DNA of 42,206 nucleotides from JADGHE01 sp035716025 (GTDB taxonomy: Bacteria; Pseudomonadota; Alphaproteobacteria; Rhizobiales; Xanthobacteraceae), in contig DASTKH010000062.1 in NCBI GenBank assembly GCA_035716025.1, forward strand, positions 1-42,206. The letters are read 5' to 3'. Shown here in pieces: positions 8,338 through 16,429 of the stretch (positions are counted from its first letter, which is position 1; each line of letters begins with the position of its first letter). The notes beneath the pieces are model-generated. The model did no database searches. It saw only the letters and a program-made list of their open reading frames with translations, and was not told where the DNA came from. Both the position numbers and the translations under genes were made by a program.

Positions 8338-9909
8338 TCACACGGATCGGCGCCGGAGGCCGAGCGTCGCACGCCAGTTGCGGCCGAAAATCGCAAGGGC
8401 GAAAGGCATATAGATCGCTGCCCCGAGCGCCGCCAAGGCGGCGAGCAGCACTTCGTCGCGCAGGCCCGCGGTTTTCAGAAAAGCCTGCCCCAGCCCGATC
8501 GCGACGGCAAGCGCGGCGGCTGCCGCCGCGAGAGTAGCGAGCGAGCGCGCAAGGCGCCCGTCCGGCACGAGCAGCCCACGCCGCACGGCAAACCAGGCGA
8601 CGAGCGCGACGTTCATCCAGGCGCCCGCCGCCGTCGCCAGTGCCAGGCCGACCTGGGCGAGCGCCGTGCCGGTGACGAGCGCGATCTTGAGAAACACGTT
8701 AAGCGCAACCGCGCTGAGCGACGCCTTGACGGGTGTTGCCGTATCGCCACGGGCAAAGAAGGTCGCCGTGAGGCTACGGATGAGCACGAATGGAACCAGT
8801 CCCAACGAGTAGGCGCGAAGGGTCGCGCCGGCATTCGCGGCGTCCGCCGCCGTGAAGGCGCCACGCGCGAACAACGCCCGCATGATGAGATCGGGAACCA
8901 CGAGAAAGCCGACCACGAACGGAAGGGCGAGTGCGAGCGTGATCTCGATTGCCCGGTTCTGCGCGGCCTGCGCGCCCTTCTCGTCGCCCGTCGCGATGCG
9001 GCGCGCCATTTCCGGCAACAACACTGTGCCGGCGGCGATGCCGATGACGCCGATCGGAAGCTGGTTCAGCCGGTCGGCATAATAGAGCGCCGAGAGCGCG
9101 CCGACCGACAGGAAGCTCGCGAGAATCGTATCCGCGAACAACGCGACCTGCACGCCCGCCGAGCCGAGGGTCGCGGGCGCAAGCGCACCGAAAAATCGCT
9201 TCACGTCCGCATCCCATCGCGGCCAGCGGAATTTCACCATGATGCCGGCGCGCTTGGCGTCGCCAGCGACCAGCAGGAATTCGAGAACGCCCGCAATCAG
9301 CACGCCCCAGGCCGCCGCGTGGCCCGCGGTCGGGAAAAAGGTCGCAACCCCGAGCGCGGCCATCAGCACGAGATTGAGCAGCACCGGCGCCGCGGCCGCC
9401 GCCGCGAACCGGTCGATCGCATTGAGCATGCCGCCGATCAGCGTGACCAGCGTCATCATCAGGAGATAGGGAAAAGTGATGCGGGTGAGTTCGACTGCGA
9501 GCGCATAACGCCCCTCGCCGGGTGCAAAGCCCGGCGCAAGCACGTCGATCACGGCCGGGGTGAAGCCGAGCGCGAGCGCGAGCAACACGATCTGGCTCGC
9601 GAACAGAAGCGTGAACACCCGGTCTGCGAAAAAACCCGCGGCCGCCGCCCCGCCCTGCTCGCGCACGCGGGCATAGCTCGGCACGAAGGCCGCGTTGAAG
9701 GCTCCTTCGGCGAAGATCGCGCGGAAATGGTTGGGCAGCCTCAGCGCGACGAAAAAGGCATCGGCCACCGGCCCCGCGCCGAGGACTGCGGCGAGCACGA
9801 TATCGCGAAAAAAGCCGGCGATGCGCGAAAGCAGCGTCAGACCGCCGACGGAGGCCATGCGACGGGCGAGCCTGCCGCGGCCCACGCTTGCTGGCGAGCG
9901 ATCATCCAT
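8338..9909 (-). CDS. murJ: Lipid II flippase MurJ (MviN family)
   Basis: The 523-residue polytopic membrane protein belongs to the MOP superfamily and flips lipid II across the inner membrane for peptidoglycan synthesis. The N-terminal stretch from about residue 19 (ASVGGLTLLSRIAGFFRD) and the segment LRLPNHFRAIFAEGAF are characteristic of MurJ; about 14 hydrophobic helices follow, the family norm. ATG 9909 is used, but Met18 (9858) would remove a short basic leader and is also credible. The gene is 94 nt downstream of a Gfo/Idh/MocA dehydrogenase on the same strand and closes the minus-strand arm of the envelope block. Confidence 0.94.
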   Translation of the reverse strand: MDDRSPASVGRGRLARRMASVGGLTLLSRIAGFFRDIVLAAVLGAGPVADAFFVALRLPNHFRAIFAEGAFNAAFVPSYARVREQGGAAAAGFFADRVFTLLFASQIVLLALALGFTPAVIDVLAPGFAPGEGRYALAVELTRITFPYLLMMTLVTLIGGMLNAIDRFAAAAAAPVLLNLVLMAALGVATFFPTAGHAAAWGVLIAGVLEFLLVAGDAKRAGIMVKFRWPRWDADVKRFFGALAPATLGSAGVQVALFADTILASFLSVGALSALYYADRLNQLPIGVIGIAAGTVLLPEMARRIATGDEKGAQAAQNRAIEITLALALPFVVGFLVVPDLIMRALFARGAFTAADAANAGATLRAYSLGLVPFVLIRSLTATFFARGDTATPVKASLSAVALNVFLKIALVTGTALAQVGLALATAAGAWMNVALVAWFAVRRGLLVPDGRLARSLATLAAAAAALAVAIGLGQAFLKTAGLRDEVLLAALAALGAAIYMPFALAIFGRNWRATLGLRRRSV

Positions 9910-10003
9910 GGCCCGTTAAAGCACGATCCGCGGCCTCGCGCACCTTGCGTCCTGCCGCACCCCGCCGTCCGATGCGGCAGCCCGGCAGCGGGCAGCGCTC
10001 ATC

Positions 10004-10999
10004 TCAACGAACGAGGGCGAGCGGCCCGGCCGCGCCGGCGACGCGGCGCGCCGCCGCATCCTGTTCGAGGCAGCGCATGGCGATTTCGAGGCTGATCACG
10101 CCCTCCTCCCCGCTGACGGCCGGCGGCTTGCCGCTGCGAATCGCCTTGACGAAGGCGAGGAGTTCGGCGCGCAGCGGTTCGGCATGGCCGACCGACAAAT
10201 GCCGCATCGAATAGCTGCCGTCCGGCTGGAAGCCGAAACATTCCGTGACTTGGCGGGTGAGGAGATCGGCCGCGACGTATTTCTTGCGCGTGGCGACGTG
10301 AACCGTGCGGGCCTTGAACGGCGTGAGCCAGTTGGTCGTGATCTGTGCGAGCACGCCGGAGGCGGTGCGGAACTGCAACAGCGCGATGTCTTCGTTCTTC
10401 GCGCGGGCGGAGGCAAGCATCGGCTGCACCTCCTCGATCTCCGAATCCGTGAACCAGCGGATGAGGTCGATATCGTGGACGGCGAGGTCGATGACCACCC
10501 CGACATTCGACATGCGCGGCGGGAACGGCCCGACGCGGGTGATGCCGATCGAAAGGATTTCCTCGCCGCGCAGCGCTTCCTTGATCGACTGCACCGCCGG
10601 GTTGAAGCGCTCGACATGCCCGACCATGAGCGTGACGCCGGCCCGCCGCGCGGCGGCCACGATCTCCCGCCCCTCGTCGGGGGTCGACCCGATCGGCTTT
10701 TCGACCAGCACATGCACGCCTTCGCGGATCGCCTGCAAGGCGAGCGGGTGATGGAGATGGGTCGGGGCCGCGATCGACACCGCGTCCACGCCAAGGGCCA
10801 GCAATTGCGTCAGATCGTCGACAGGCGCGCAATTGAGGGCGGTTCCGATGAACTCCGCTTGCTTGCGGTTCGGATCGGCGATGCCGACGAGCCGCACGCC
10901 CGGCAGCTCCGCGAGGACACGGGCATGATTGCTGCCCATGACGCCCACGCCGACGACGCCCACGCGCAAATCGCGATCACGTCCGGCCGAAACTCTCAT
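10004..10999 (-). CDS. Gfo/Idh/MocA-family NAD(P)-dependent sugar dehydrogenase
   Basis: This 331-residue protein has a Rossmann nucleotide site GVGVMG (17-22), the family EKP motif at Glu100-Lys101-Pro102 followed by IG, and a C-terminal alpha/beta domain with HDIDLIRW (about 186), where a His/Asp pair usually aids catalysis. The start at 10999 removes a poorly conserved leader and has AAAGGG upstream. Members in LPS loci oxidise nucleotide sugars, for instance UDP-GlcNAc at C3 for 2,3-diamino lipid A (GnnA) or UDP-uronates in O-antigen synthesis. Location between a heptose locus and murJ supports an envelope role; the substrate is not determined and no partner aminotransferase gene is adjacent. 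Confidence 0.85.
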   Translation of the reverse strand: MRVSAGRDRDLRVGVVGVGVMGSNHARVLAELPGVRLVGIADPNRKQAEFIGTALNCAPVDDLTQLLALGVDAVSIAAPTHLHHPLALQAIREGVHVLVEKPIGSTPDEGREIVAAARRAGVTLMVGHVERFNPAVQSIKEALRGEEILSIGITRVGPFPPRMSNVGVVIDLAVHDIDLIRWFTDSEIEEVQPMLASARAKNEDIALLQFRTASGVLAQITTNWLTPFKARTVHVATRKKYVAADLLTRQVTECFGFQPDGSYSMRHLSVGHAEPLRAELLAFVKAIRSGKPPAVSGEEGVISLEIAMRCLEQDAAARRVAGAAGPLALVR

Positions 11000-11184
11000 G
11001 AAACTCGAACCCTTTGCACGCTTGGCACGCGGGTGCCGCGGAAACCGCCCCGCTCCGTAGACGCGGCAGCGCGGCGCGAATCGGCACAAGTCACAGAGGC
11101 TCTAGCATGGGGCAGCTTTGCTTGACCATCCGCCTTCGCGATGCCGGGGAGCACTTTTCCGCCTCGATCCGCGCGGCAGGCCGC

Positions 11185-11940
11185 TCACTCGGCCGCACGG
11201 CTTGCCGACGCGGGCGCGAGCGAAAGCCCGGCGGCGAGCGCGTCGGCGCGGAAGGCCCGCACCGCATCGAGCGAGAGCTCCGCCTCGCTGCGCGAGCCGA
11301 GCGCCGGAAGCTTCTTCAACACCTCGGCCGGCGCGGTGATGATGTGGCAGCCGATCGCGTGCGCCTCGACGACGTTGAAGACCTCGCGGGTCGAGGCCCA
11401 GATGATTTCCACATTCGGGGTCGCGCGGGCGCGGCGCACGGCGTCCTGCATCAGCGGGCGGTAGTCGTAACCGAAATCGGCGAGGCGGCCGGCGAAGACC
11501 GACACGCAGGCGGGAGCGCCGCCCGCCAACGCCTCGACGGCGCGCGCGACCTGCCCGGTGGTGAAGATCGCCGTCATGTTCACCTTCACGCCGTCGCGCG
11601 AGAGCGCGCGCACCGCCTCGTAGAGCTCCTCGCCGCGCGTGTTGGTAACCGGCAGTTTGACGTAGACGTTCGCTCCCCAGGTCGCGATGAGGCGCGCCTG
11701 CGCGACCATTTCCGGGATGTTGTCGGAAAACACTTCGAAGGAGAGATGCCGGTCGGGCACCGCCGCGACGACCTCGCGCCCATAGGCTTCGTAGTCGGTG
11801 ACCCCCGCCTTTTTGAGCAGCGAAGGATTGGTCGTGAAGCCACGGATCCACCGGTGCGCCGCCATCTCCACGATCTGCGCCTTGTCGGCGCCGTCGGTAA
11901 ACAGCTTGACCGTGAGATCTTCGAGGCGCAGGCGGGCCAT
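11185..11940 (-). CDS. tal: Transaldolase (TAL/FSA small subfamily)
   Basis: The 251-residue protein is a short class I aldolase of the transaldolase/fructose-6-phosphate aldolase type. TTNPS at 36-40 and the Schiff-base lysine Lys95 in NVYVKLPVTN are both present, and the later TAIFTTGQV and SVFAGRLADFG segments match the barrel strands of the family. Transaldolase interconverts sedoheptulose-7-phosphate and fructose-6-phosphate with C3/C4 partners. The position next to hldE is suggestive because sedoheptulose-7-phosphate is the precursor of ADP-heptose. ATG 11940 was preferred over a longer reading because the conserved fold begins at once. It is 135 nt downstream of hldE. Confidence 0.88.
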   Translation of the reverse strand: MARLRLEDLTVKLFTDGADKAQIVEMAAHRWIRGFTTNPSLLKKAGVTDYEAYGREVVAAVPDRHLSFEVFSDNIPEMVAQARLIATWGANVYVKLPVTNTRGEELYEAVRALSRDGVKVNMTAIFTTGQVARAVEALAGGAPACVSVFAGRLADFGYDYRPLMQDAVRRARATPNVEIIWASTREVFNVVEAHAIGCHIITAPAEVLKKLPALGSRSEAELSLDAVRAFRADALAAGLSLAPASASRAAE

Positions 11941-12075
11941 TCGGAGTACCTCGTGCAGATGCGTGCGGGTGGCCCGCGCGAGACGGGCTGTGCCGATCCT
12001 CCTTGTAGGCGTTCTGCCGCCGGCCGCAAGACATGCGGCCAATTACCTGATTTCAAAGCTGAATCTCGATCCGCC

Positions 12076-13548
12076 TCAGGTCCCGCTCCGGCGCGACTGG
12101 GCGACGATCCGGCTCGTGCTCTGCCCCGGCACGATGTCGACGAGCAGCACTTCGCCGCCCGTCGCCTCCACAAAATCCGCGCCGACCACCTCCTCGCGGC
12201 GGTAGTCGCTGCCCTTAACCAGCACTTTCGGCCGCACTTCGCGGATCAGATCGATCGGGGTGGGCTCGTCGAACAGCACCACGAGATCGACCGCTTCCAA
12301 CGCCGCGAGCACCTGCGCCCGCGCGTGCTGATCCTGGATCGGGCGGCCTGCCCCCTTGAGACCGGCCACCGACGCATCGCTGTTGAGGCCGACGACGAGG
12401 CGGTCGCAGGCGGCGCGCGCATCCGTCAAAAGCTTGACGTGGCCGGGATGCAGAAGGTCGAAGCATCCATTGGTGAAGCCGATGCGCAGGCCGACCCGCC
12501 GCCAACCTTCGAGCACGTCGTGCAGCGCGCGGCGATCGAAAACGATCTTTTCTTCGGCGGCGAGGACCGCGTGCGGCAGAAGTCGCGCGCGCAGCTCGGC
12601 AAGCGAGACCGAGGCGGTTCCCCGCTTGCCGACGACGATCGCCGCGGCCGCATTGGCGGTGCGCGCCGCCGCCTCGAAATCCGCGCCCGCGGCCAAGAGC
12701 GTGCCCGTCACCGCCGCCACGGTGTCGCCGGCGCCGGAGACGTCCCGCACCCGCACGGGATAGGCCGGCACGTGCACCGCCGCGCCCTCGCGCCGGTAGA
12801 GCGTCAGACCGTCCTCGCTGCGGGTGACGAGCACCGCCTCGCTGCCGACAATGCGCGCCACTTCTGCGGCCGCCGCCTCGATTTCGGCGTCGCTGCCCGC
12901 CGCGCGGCGCACCGCCTCGCCGATCTCCTTGCGGTTCGGGGTGATGACGGTGGCCCCGCGGTAAAGCGCGTAGTCGACGCCTTTGGGATCGACGACCACC
13001 GGCTTGCCGCCGGCGCGCGCGGCCTCGATCAGGGCGCGCACGACGCGCGGCGTCAGCACGCCCTTGGCATAATCGGAGAGGATGAGCGCATCGGCGCGCC
13101 CAATCGCCGCGAGCGCCTTCTCGATCAGCCGATCTTCGATCTCCGCCGCGATCGGCCGCGCAAGCTCCCAGTCGGCGCGCAGGAGATGGGTCGAATGGTG
13201 CTCCGAGACGAAACGCGCCTTGCGGGTGGTCGGGCGCGTGTCATCGATGACGAGCTGCGCTTCGATCTGCTTCTGTGCCTTCAGGGCGGCCGCGAGGCTG
13301 CGCCCTTCCTCGTCGTCACCGACCACGGCGACGAGCAGGCAATGCGCGCCGAGACTCGCGATGTTGCGGGCGACGTTGCCGGCGCCGCCGAAGTCCGTTT
13401 CGCGCCGCTTGACCGCGAGCACCGGCGTCGCCGCTTCCGGCGAGATGCGCGAGACCTCGCCGTAGATAAATTCGTCGAGCATGAGATCGCCGACGCACAG
13501 CACCGTCTGCGCGGCCAGTCGCGGCAGGATCTGTTCGAAGCTCATCAT
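12076..13548 (-). CDS. hldE: Bifunctional heptose-7-phosphate kinase / heptose-1-phosphate adenylyltransferase
   Basis: The 490-residue protein carries two domains. Residues 1-320 form a PfkB-type sugar kinase with GGAGNVA near 54-60 and the catalytic VSGAGDT ending at 276; this half phosphorylates D-glycero-D-manno-heptose 7-phosphate at C1. Residues 345-490 form a cytidylyltransferase-like domain with TNGCFDLLHPGH at 359-370, which transfers AMP to heptose-1-phosphate after GmhB has removed the 7-phosphate. The fused arrangement matches E. coli HldE (RfaE). Two consecutive ATG codons start the gene. It lies 21 nt after hldD on the same strand, so the two are probably co-transcribed. Confidence 0.95.
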   Translation of the reverse strand: MMSFEQILPRLAAQTVLCVGDLMLDEFIYGEVSRISPEAATPVLAVKRRETDFGGAGNVARNIASLGAHCLLVAVVGDDEEGRSLAAALKAQKQIEAQLVIDDTRPTTRKARFVSEHHSTHLLRADWELARPIAAEIEDRLIEKALAAIGRADALILSDYAKGVLTPRVVRALIEAARAGGKPVVVDPKGVDYALYRGATVITPNRKEIGEAVRRAAGSDAEIEAAAAEVARIVGSEAVLVTRSEDGLTLYRREGAAVHVPAYPVRVRDVSGAGDTVAAVTGTLLAAGADFEAAARTANAAAAIVVGKRGTASVSLAELRARLLPHAVLAAEEKIVFDRRALHDVLEGWRRVGLRIGFTNGCFDLLHPGHVKLLTDARAACDRLVVGLNSDASVAGLKGAGRPIQDQHARAQVLAALEAVDLVVLFDEPTPIDLIREVRPKVLVKGSDYRREEVVGADFVEATGGEVLLVDIVPGQSTSRIVAQSRRSGT

Positions 13549-13569
13549 GGTCGCGGCGCGCCCGTGCGT

Positions 13570-14550
13570 TCAGCGATACCGGTCGGACGTTGCCAGGAAC
13601 CGCGTTACGTAATTGCGAACGCCCTCTTCGAGGGTGGTGAAGCCGGCGTTGTAGCCCGCGCGCCGCAATTTGGCGATGGAAGCCTCCGTAAAATACTGAT
13701 AACGCCCGCGGATCGCCTCCGGCATGTCGATATATTCGATCTTTGGCTCGCGGCCGAGCGCCGAAAACAGCGCCCGGGCGAGATCACCGAAGGTGCGGGC
13801 GCAACCGGTGCCGACATTGAAGAGGCCGGACACGGAGGAATTCTCTAGCAGCCAGCGGATCACCGCGACCGCGTCGTCGACATAGACGAAATCCCGCCGC
13901 TCCCCGCCGTCGGGAATGTCCGGCCGGTGCGAACGGAAGAGCTGCATCGCCTCGCCCCGGTGCACGCGATCGAATGACTTGGCGACAAGGCTCATCATGT
14001 GGCCCTTATGATACTCGTTGGGCCCGAAGACATTGAAGAATTTCAGGCCGACCCACTGCGGCGGCAGCGGGTCCCCCCGCGCGGCGCGGGCGGCGACGAC
14101 GAGGTCAAACTGGTGCTTGCTCCACGCGTATAGGTTGAGGGGAACAAGCCGCCGCAACGCAGCCACCGACCCGTCGTCCTCGAACCCGGCCGACCCGTCG
14201 CCGTAGGTCGCCGCCGAGGATGCATAGATGAAACGCGTCCTGGTCCGCGTGCACCAGTCGAGCAGCGCGAGCGAAAGGCCGAAATTGTTGACCATGACGG
14301 CGTCGCCGTCCCGCGCCGTGGTGTCGGAATTGGCGCCGAGATGGATGATCGCGTCGAGCTTGCGGCCCTCGAGCCAGCGCATCGTCGCCCCGATCGGCAC
14401 CAAATCGGCGATTTGGCGCTTCTGCAGATTGCGCCAACGCTCGTCGGCGCCGAGGCTGTCGTTGACGACGACATCGGTGCGGCCGGCGTCGTTCAGCGCC
14501 GCAACCACATTCGATCCGATGAAGCCGGCCCCGCCGGTGACAAGCAGCAT
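13570..14550 (-). CDS. hldD: ADP-L-glycero-D-manno-heptose 6-epimerase
   Basis: This 326-residue extended SDR enzyme converts ADP-D-glycero- to ADP-L-glycero-D-manno-heptose, the last step in making the LPS core heptose donor. GGAGFIG (6-12) binds NADP, and Tyr141-x3-Lys145 in YAWSKHQFD is the catalytic pair; the FFNVFGPNEYHKGHM segment is typical of HldD. The ATG at 14550 has a clear GGAGG six bases upstream, so the longer in-frame reading is rejected. The gene diverges from waaF across a 278-nt region and heads the minus-strand series hldD-hldE-tal. Confidence 0.95.
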   Translation of the reverse strand: MLLVTGGAGFIGSNVVAALNDAGRTDVVVNDSLGADERWRNLQKRQIADLVPIGATMRWLEGRKLDAIIHLGANSDTTARDGDAVMVNNFGLSLALLDWCTRTRTRFIYASSAATYGDGSAGFEDDGSVAALRRLVPLNLYAWSKHQFDLVVAARAARGDPLPPQWVGLKFFNVFGPNEYHKGHMMSLVAKSFDRVHRGEAMQLFRSHRPDIPDGGERRDFVYVDDAVAVIRWLLENSSVSGLFNVGTGCARTFGDLARALFSALGREPKIEYIDMPEAIRGRYQYFTEASIAKLRRAGYNAGFTTLEEGVRNYVTRFLATSDRYR

Positions 14551-14828
14551 TTGCGCCTCCGCGGGCCGCCGTGCGCTGCGCCGCGCCGGCTTCCTTTGCC
14601 TCAGGGGGCTTCCGCAGGCAATATTGCGGGTCGGAACGCGCCATTGTTCGACCTGTGGTCGCACTCTAGGCCGAGATTTGCGTGCGGTTTGGGCCTGGAC
14701 AGCCGATTGGTGGCGCGTTACCCGAAGACCCCAGGCGCCGGCCGTCCGCGCAGGATCGTTTTTGCTTGATGGATGCCCGCGTGAACAGCGTCGATCCGTT
14801 TCCGGGCGGCCGCGGCACGGACCGCGAC
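14551..14828. promoter_or_regulatory. Divergent promoter region between hldD and waaF
   Basis: This non-coding gap must hold the outward promoters of both heptose-LPS arms. It contains a perfect 13-bp palindrome, CGACC-TGT-GGTCG at 14649-14661, and a CAATATTG motif at about 14620 that could serve as a -10 region for hldD. I see no convincing -35 and -10 pair and no structured RNA. The promoter role is inferred from gene orientation. Confidence 0.4.
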
Positions 14829-15857
14829 ATGACCTCGCCCATTCTCGTGATCCCCTACACCTGGATCGGCGATTTCGTGCGCGGCCACTCCGTCGTGCAG
14901 CTCCTCAAGACCCGCTGGCCCGACCGACCGGTCGATCTCGTGGCGACGCCGCTCACCGCGCCGCTCGCCGACTACATGCCGGGCGTGCGCCGCGCGATCG
15001 TCGCCGAGATTCCTCACGGCCGCCTTGCCCTGGGCGTGCAAGGCCGGCTGATCTGCCAGCTGCGCGCGGAGCGTTACGGGACCGCGCTCGTGATGTCGCG
15101 CAAATGGAAGGCGGCGCTTGCGCCCTTCCTCGCCGGGATTCCGGAACGCATCGGCTTTGTCGGCGAGGCACGCTTTCTCCTGCTCACCGATGCGCGCCGA
15201 GGCGAAAAGGCGTTGCCGCGCATGGTCGACCGTTGCGCCGCCCTCGCCCTGCCACGATCGGCCCCTCTGCCCGACCCTCTGCCGGCGCCGCGGCTTACGG
15301 TTCCGGCAGCGGAGGTCGAGGCTTGGCGTGCGCGGCGCGGCCTTTCTCCCGCCCGCCCCGTCGCCGCGCTTGCGCCCGGCGCCGTCGGCCCCTCCAAACG
15401 CTGGCCGGTCGACCGCTACGCCGCGCTTGCGACCGCGCTTGCGCGCGACGGCTGGACCGTCTGGATTCTCGGTGGACCGGCGGAAACGCCGCTCGCCGCC
15501 GGCATCGTCATGGCGGCGGGAGAGGCCGCGCAGGATCTCACGGGTCCGGACCTGCGCGATGCGATCCTCGCCCTCAAAGCGGCCGATCTTGCGATCTCGA
15601 ACGATTCGGGCCTGCTGCATGTTGCGGCCGCCCTCGGCACGCCGACCATCGGCATTTTCGGACCGACCAGCGCATGGCACTGGGCCCCGCTCAATCCGCT
15701 CGCCGCCACGATTGCCGCCGAGAATCCGCCGCCCTGCCGGCCGTGCCACAAGCCGGTGTGCGCGTTGGGTCACCACCTTTGCATGCGGGAGATTTCTCCG
15801 GCACAGGTGCTCGCCGCCCTCCGCGCCACGGCCACGCCGGCGCGCGAAACGGTGTGA
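14829..15857 (+). CDS. waaF: Lipopolysaccharide heptosyltransferase II (GT9)
   Basis: The 342-residue protein transfers the second heptose from ADP-heptose to the inner LPS core at the cytoplasmic face. The N-terminal strand and loop ILVIPYTWIGDFVRGHS, GAVGPSKRWP in the middle and SNDSGLLHVAAALGTPTIGIFGP in the donor domain are hallmarks of family 9 heptosyltransferases, and CRPCHKPVCALG near the C terminus is usual for WaaF. Start choice is uncertain: ATG 14829 gives the family length and puts the conserved strand at residue 4; ATG 14769 would add 20 residues. It is followed 5 nt later by the heptose bisphosphatase gene. Confidence 0.92.
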   Translation: MTSPILVIPYTWIGDFVRGHSVVQLLKTRWPDRPVDLVATPLTAPLADYMPGVRRAIVAEIPHGRLALGVQGRLICQLRAERYGTALVMSRKWKAALAPFLAGIPERIGFVGEARFLLLTDARRGEKALPRMVDRCAALALPRSAPLPDPLPAPRLTVPAAEVEAWRARRGLSPARPVAALAPGAVGPSKRWPVDRYAALATALARDGWTVWILGGPAETPLAAGIVMAAGEAAQDLTGPDLRDAILALKAADLAISNDSGLLHVAAALGTPTIGIFGPTSAWHWAPLNPLAATIAAENPPPCRPCHKPVCALGHHLCMREISPAQVLAALRATATPARETV

Positions 15858-15862
15858 ACGTC

Positions 15863-16429
15863 ATGCCCGATCGGCCGACCCCGGCGCGGCGTCCCGCGGC
15901 CTTCCTGGATCGCGACGGCGTGCTGATCCACGACGACGGCCACATCGACCGGTGCGAACGGGTGCGCTGGGTTGCCGGCGCGCCGGAGGCCGTGCGGCGG
16001 CTCAATTGCAGCGGCTATTTCGTCTTCCTCGTCTCGAACCAGTCGGGACTTGCGCGGGGGCTTTTCACCGAGGCCGATCTCGCGGCCGTGCACGAGGCCA
16101 TCGTCGCCGGCCTGCGGGAGAAGAACGCACGGCTCGACGATTTCCGCTATTGTCCCTACCATCCCGAAGGGACGGTTGCGCAATACCGACGTTTTTCCGA
16201 TTGGCGGAAGCCCGCGCCGGGCATGATCCGCGATCTGATGCGCCATTGGCCGGTTCAGCCGGCGGGAAGTTTCGTGATCGGCGACCGCAAGACCGATATG
16301 GAGATGGCGCGGGCCGCCGGGCTGCCCGGCTTCCTGTTCGGCGGCGGCGACCTCGACACCTTCGTCGCCCGGTGCCTTGAAGCGGTAAGCGGAGACGCCC
16401 TCGCGCTCGACAAAGGGGATCGGCCCTGA
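15863..16429 (+). CDS. gmhB: D-glycero-D-manno-heptose 1,7-bisphosphate 7-phosphatase (HAD family)
   Basis: This 188-residue HAD phosphatase removes the 7-phosphate between the two HldE reactions. The nucleophile and acid Asp16 and Asp18 lie in FLDRDGVL, the threonine/serine motif is VSNQSGLARG (57-66), the lysine is in WRKPAPGM (Lys116) and the magnesium loop is IGDRKTDME (139-147). The zinc loop of E. coli GmhB (Cys-x-His, then Cys-x-Cys) is here CPYHPEG and SDWRKP, so only the first cysteine remains. Whether this changes anomer preference is unknown. The gene sits between waaF and waaC, overlapping the latter's probable start, which supports the heptose assignment. Confidence 0.88.
   Translation: MPDRPTPARRPAAFLDRDGVLIHDDGHIDRCERVRWVAGAPEAVRRLNCSGYFVFLVSNQSGLARGLFTEADLAAVHEAIVAGLREKNARLDDFRYCPYHPEGTVAQYRRFSDWRKPAPGMIRDLMRHWPVQPAGSFVIGDRKTDMEMARAAGLPGFLFGGGDLDTFVARCLEAVSGDALALDKGDRP

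Noticed and set aside
9953..9979. Seven-base-pair inverted repeat (TGCCGCA/TGCGGCA) between the Gfo/Idh gene and murJ
   Set aside because: Loop of 13 bases, no T run and close to the murJ start; such short repeats are expected by chance at this GC content.
11014..13848. 944-codon plus-strand frame opposite the transaldolase and hldE
   Set aside because: Shadow of genes with intact active sites on the minus strand; composition is that of an antisense frame.
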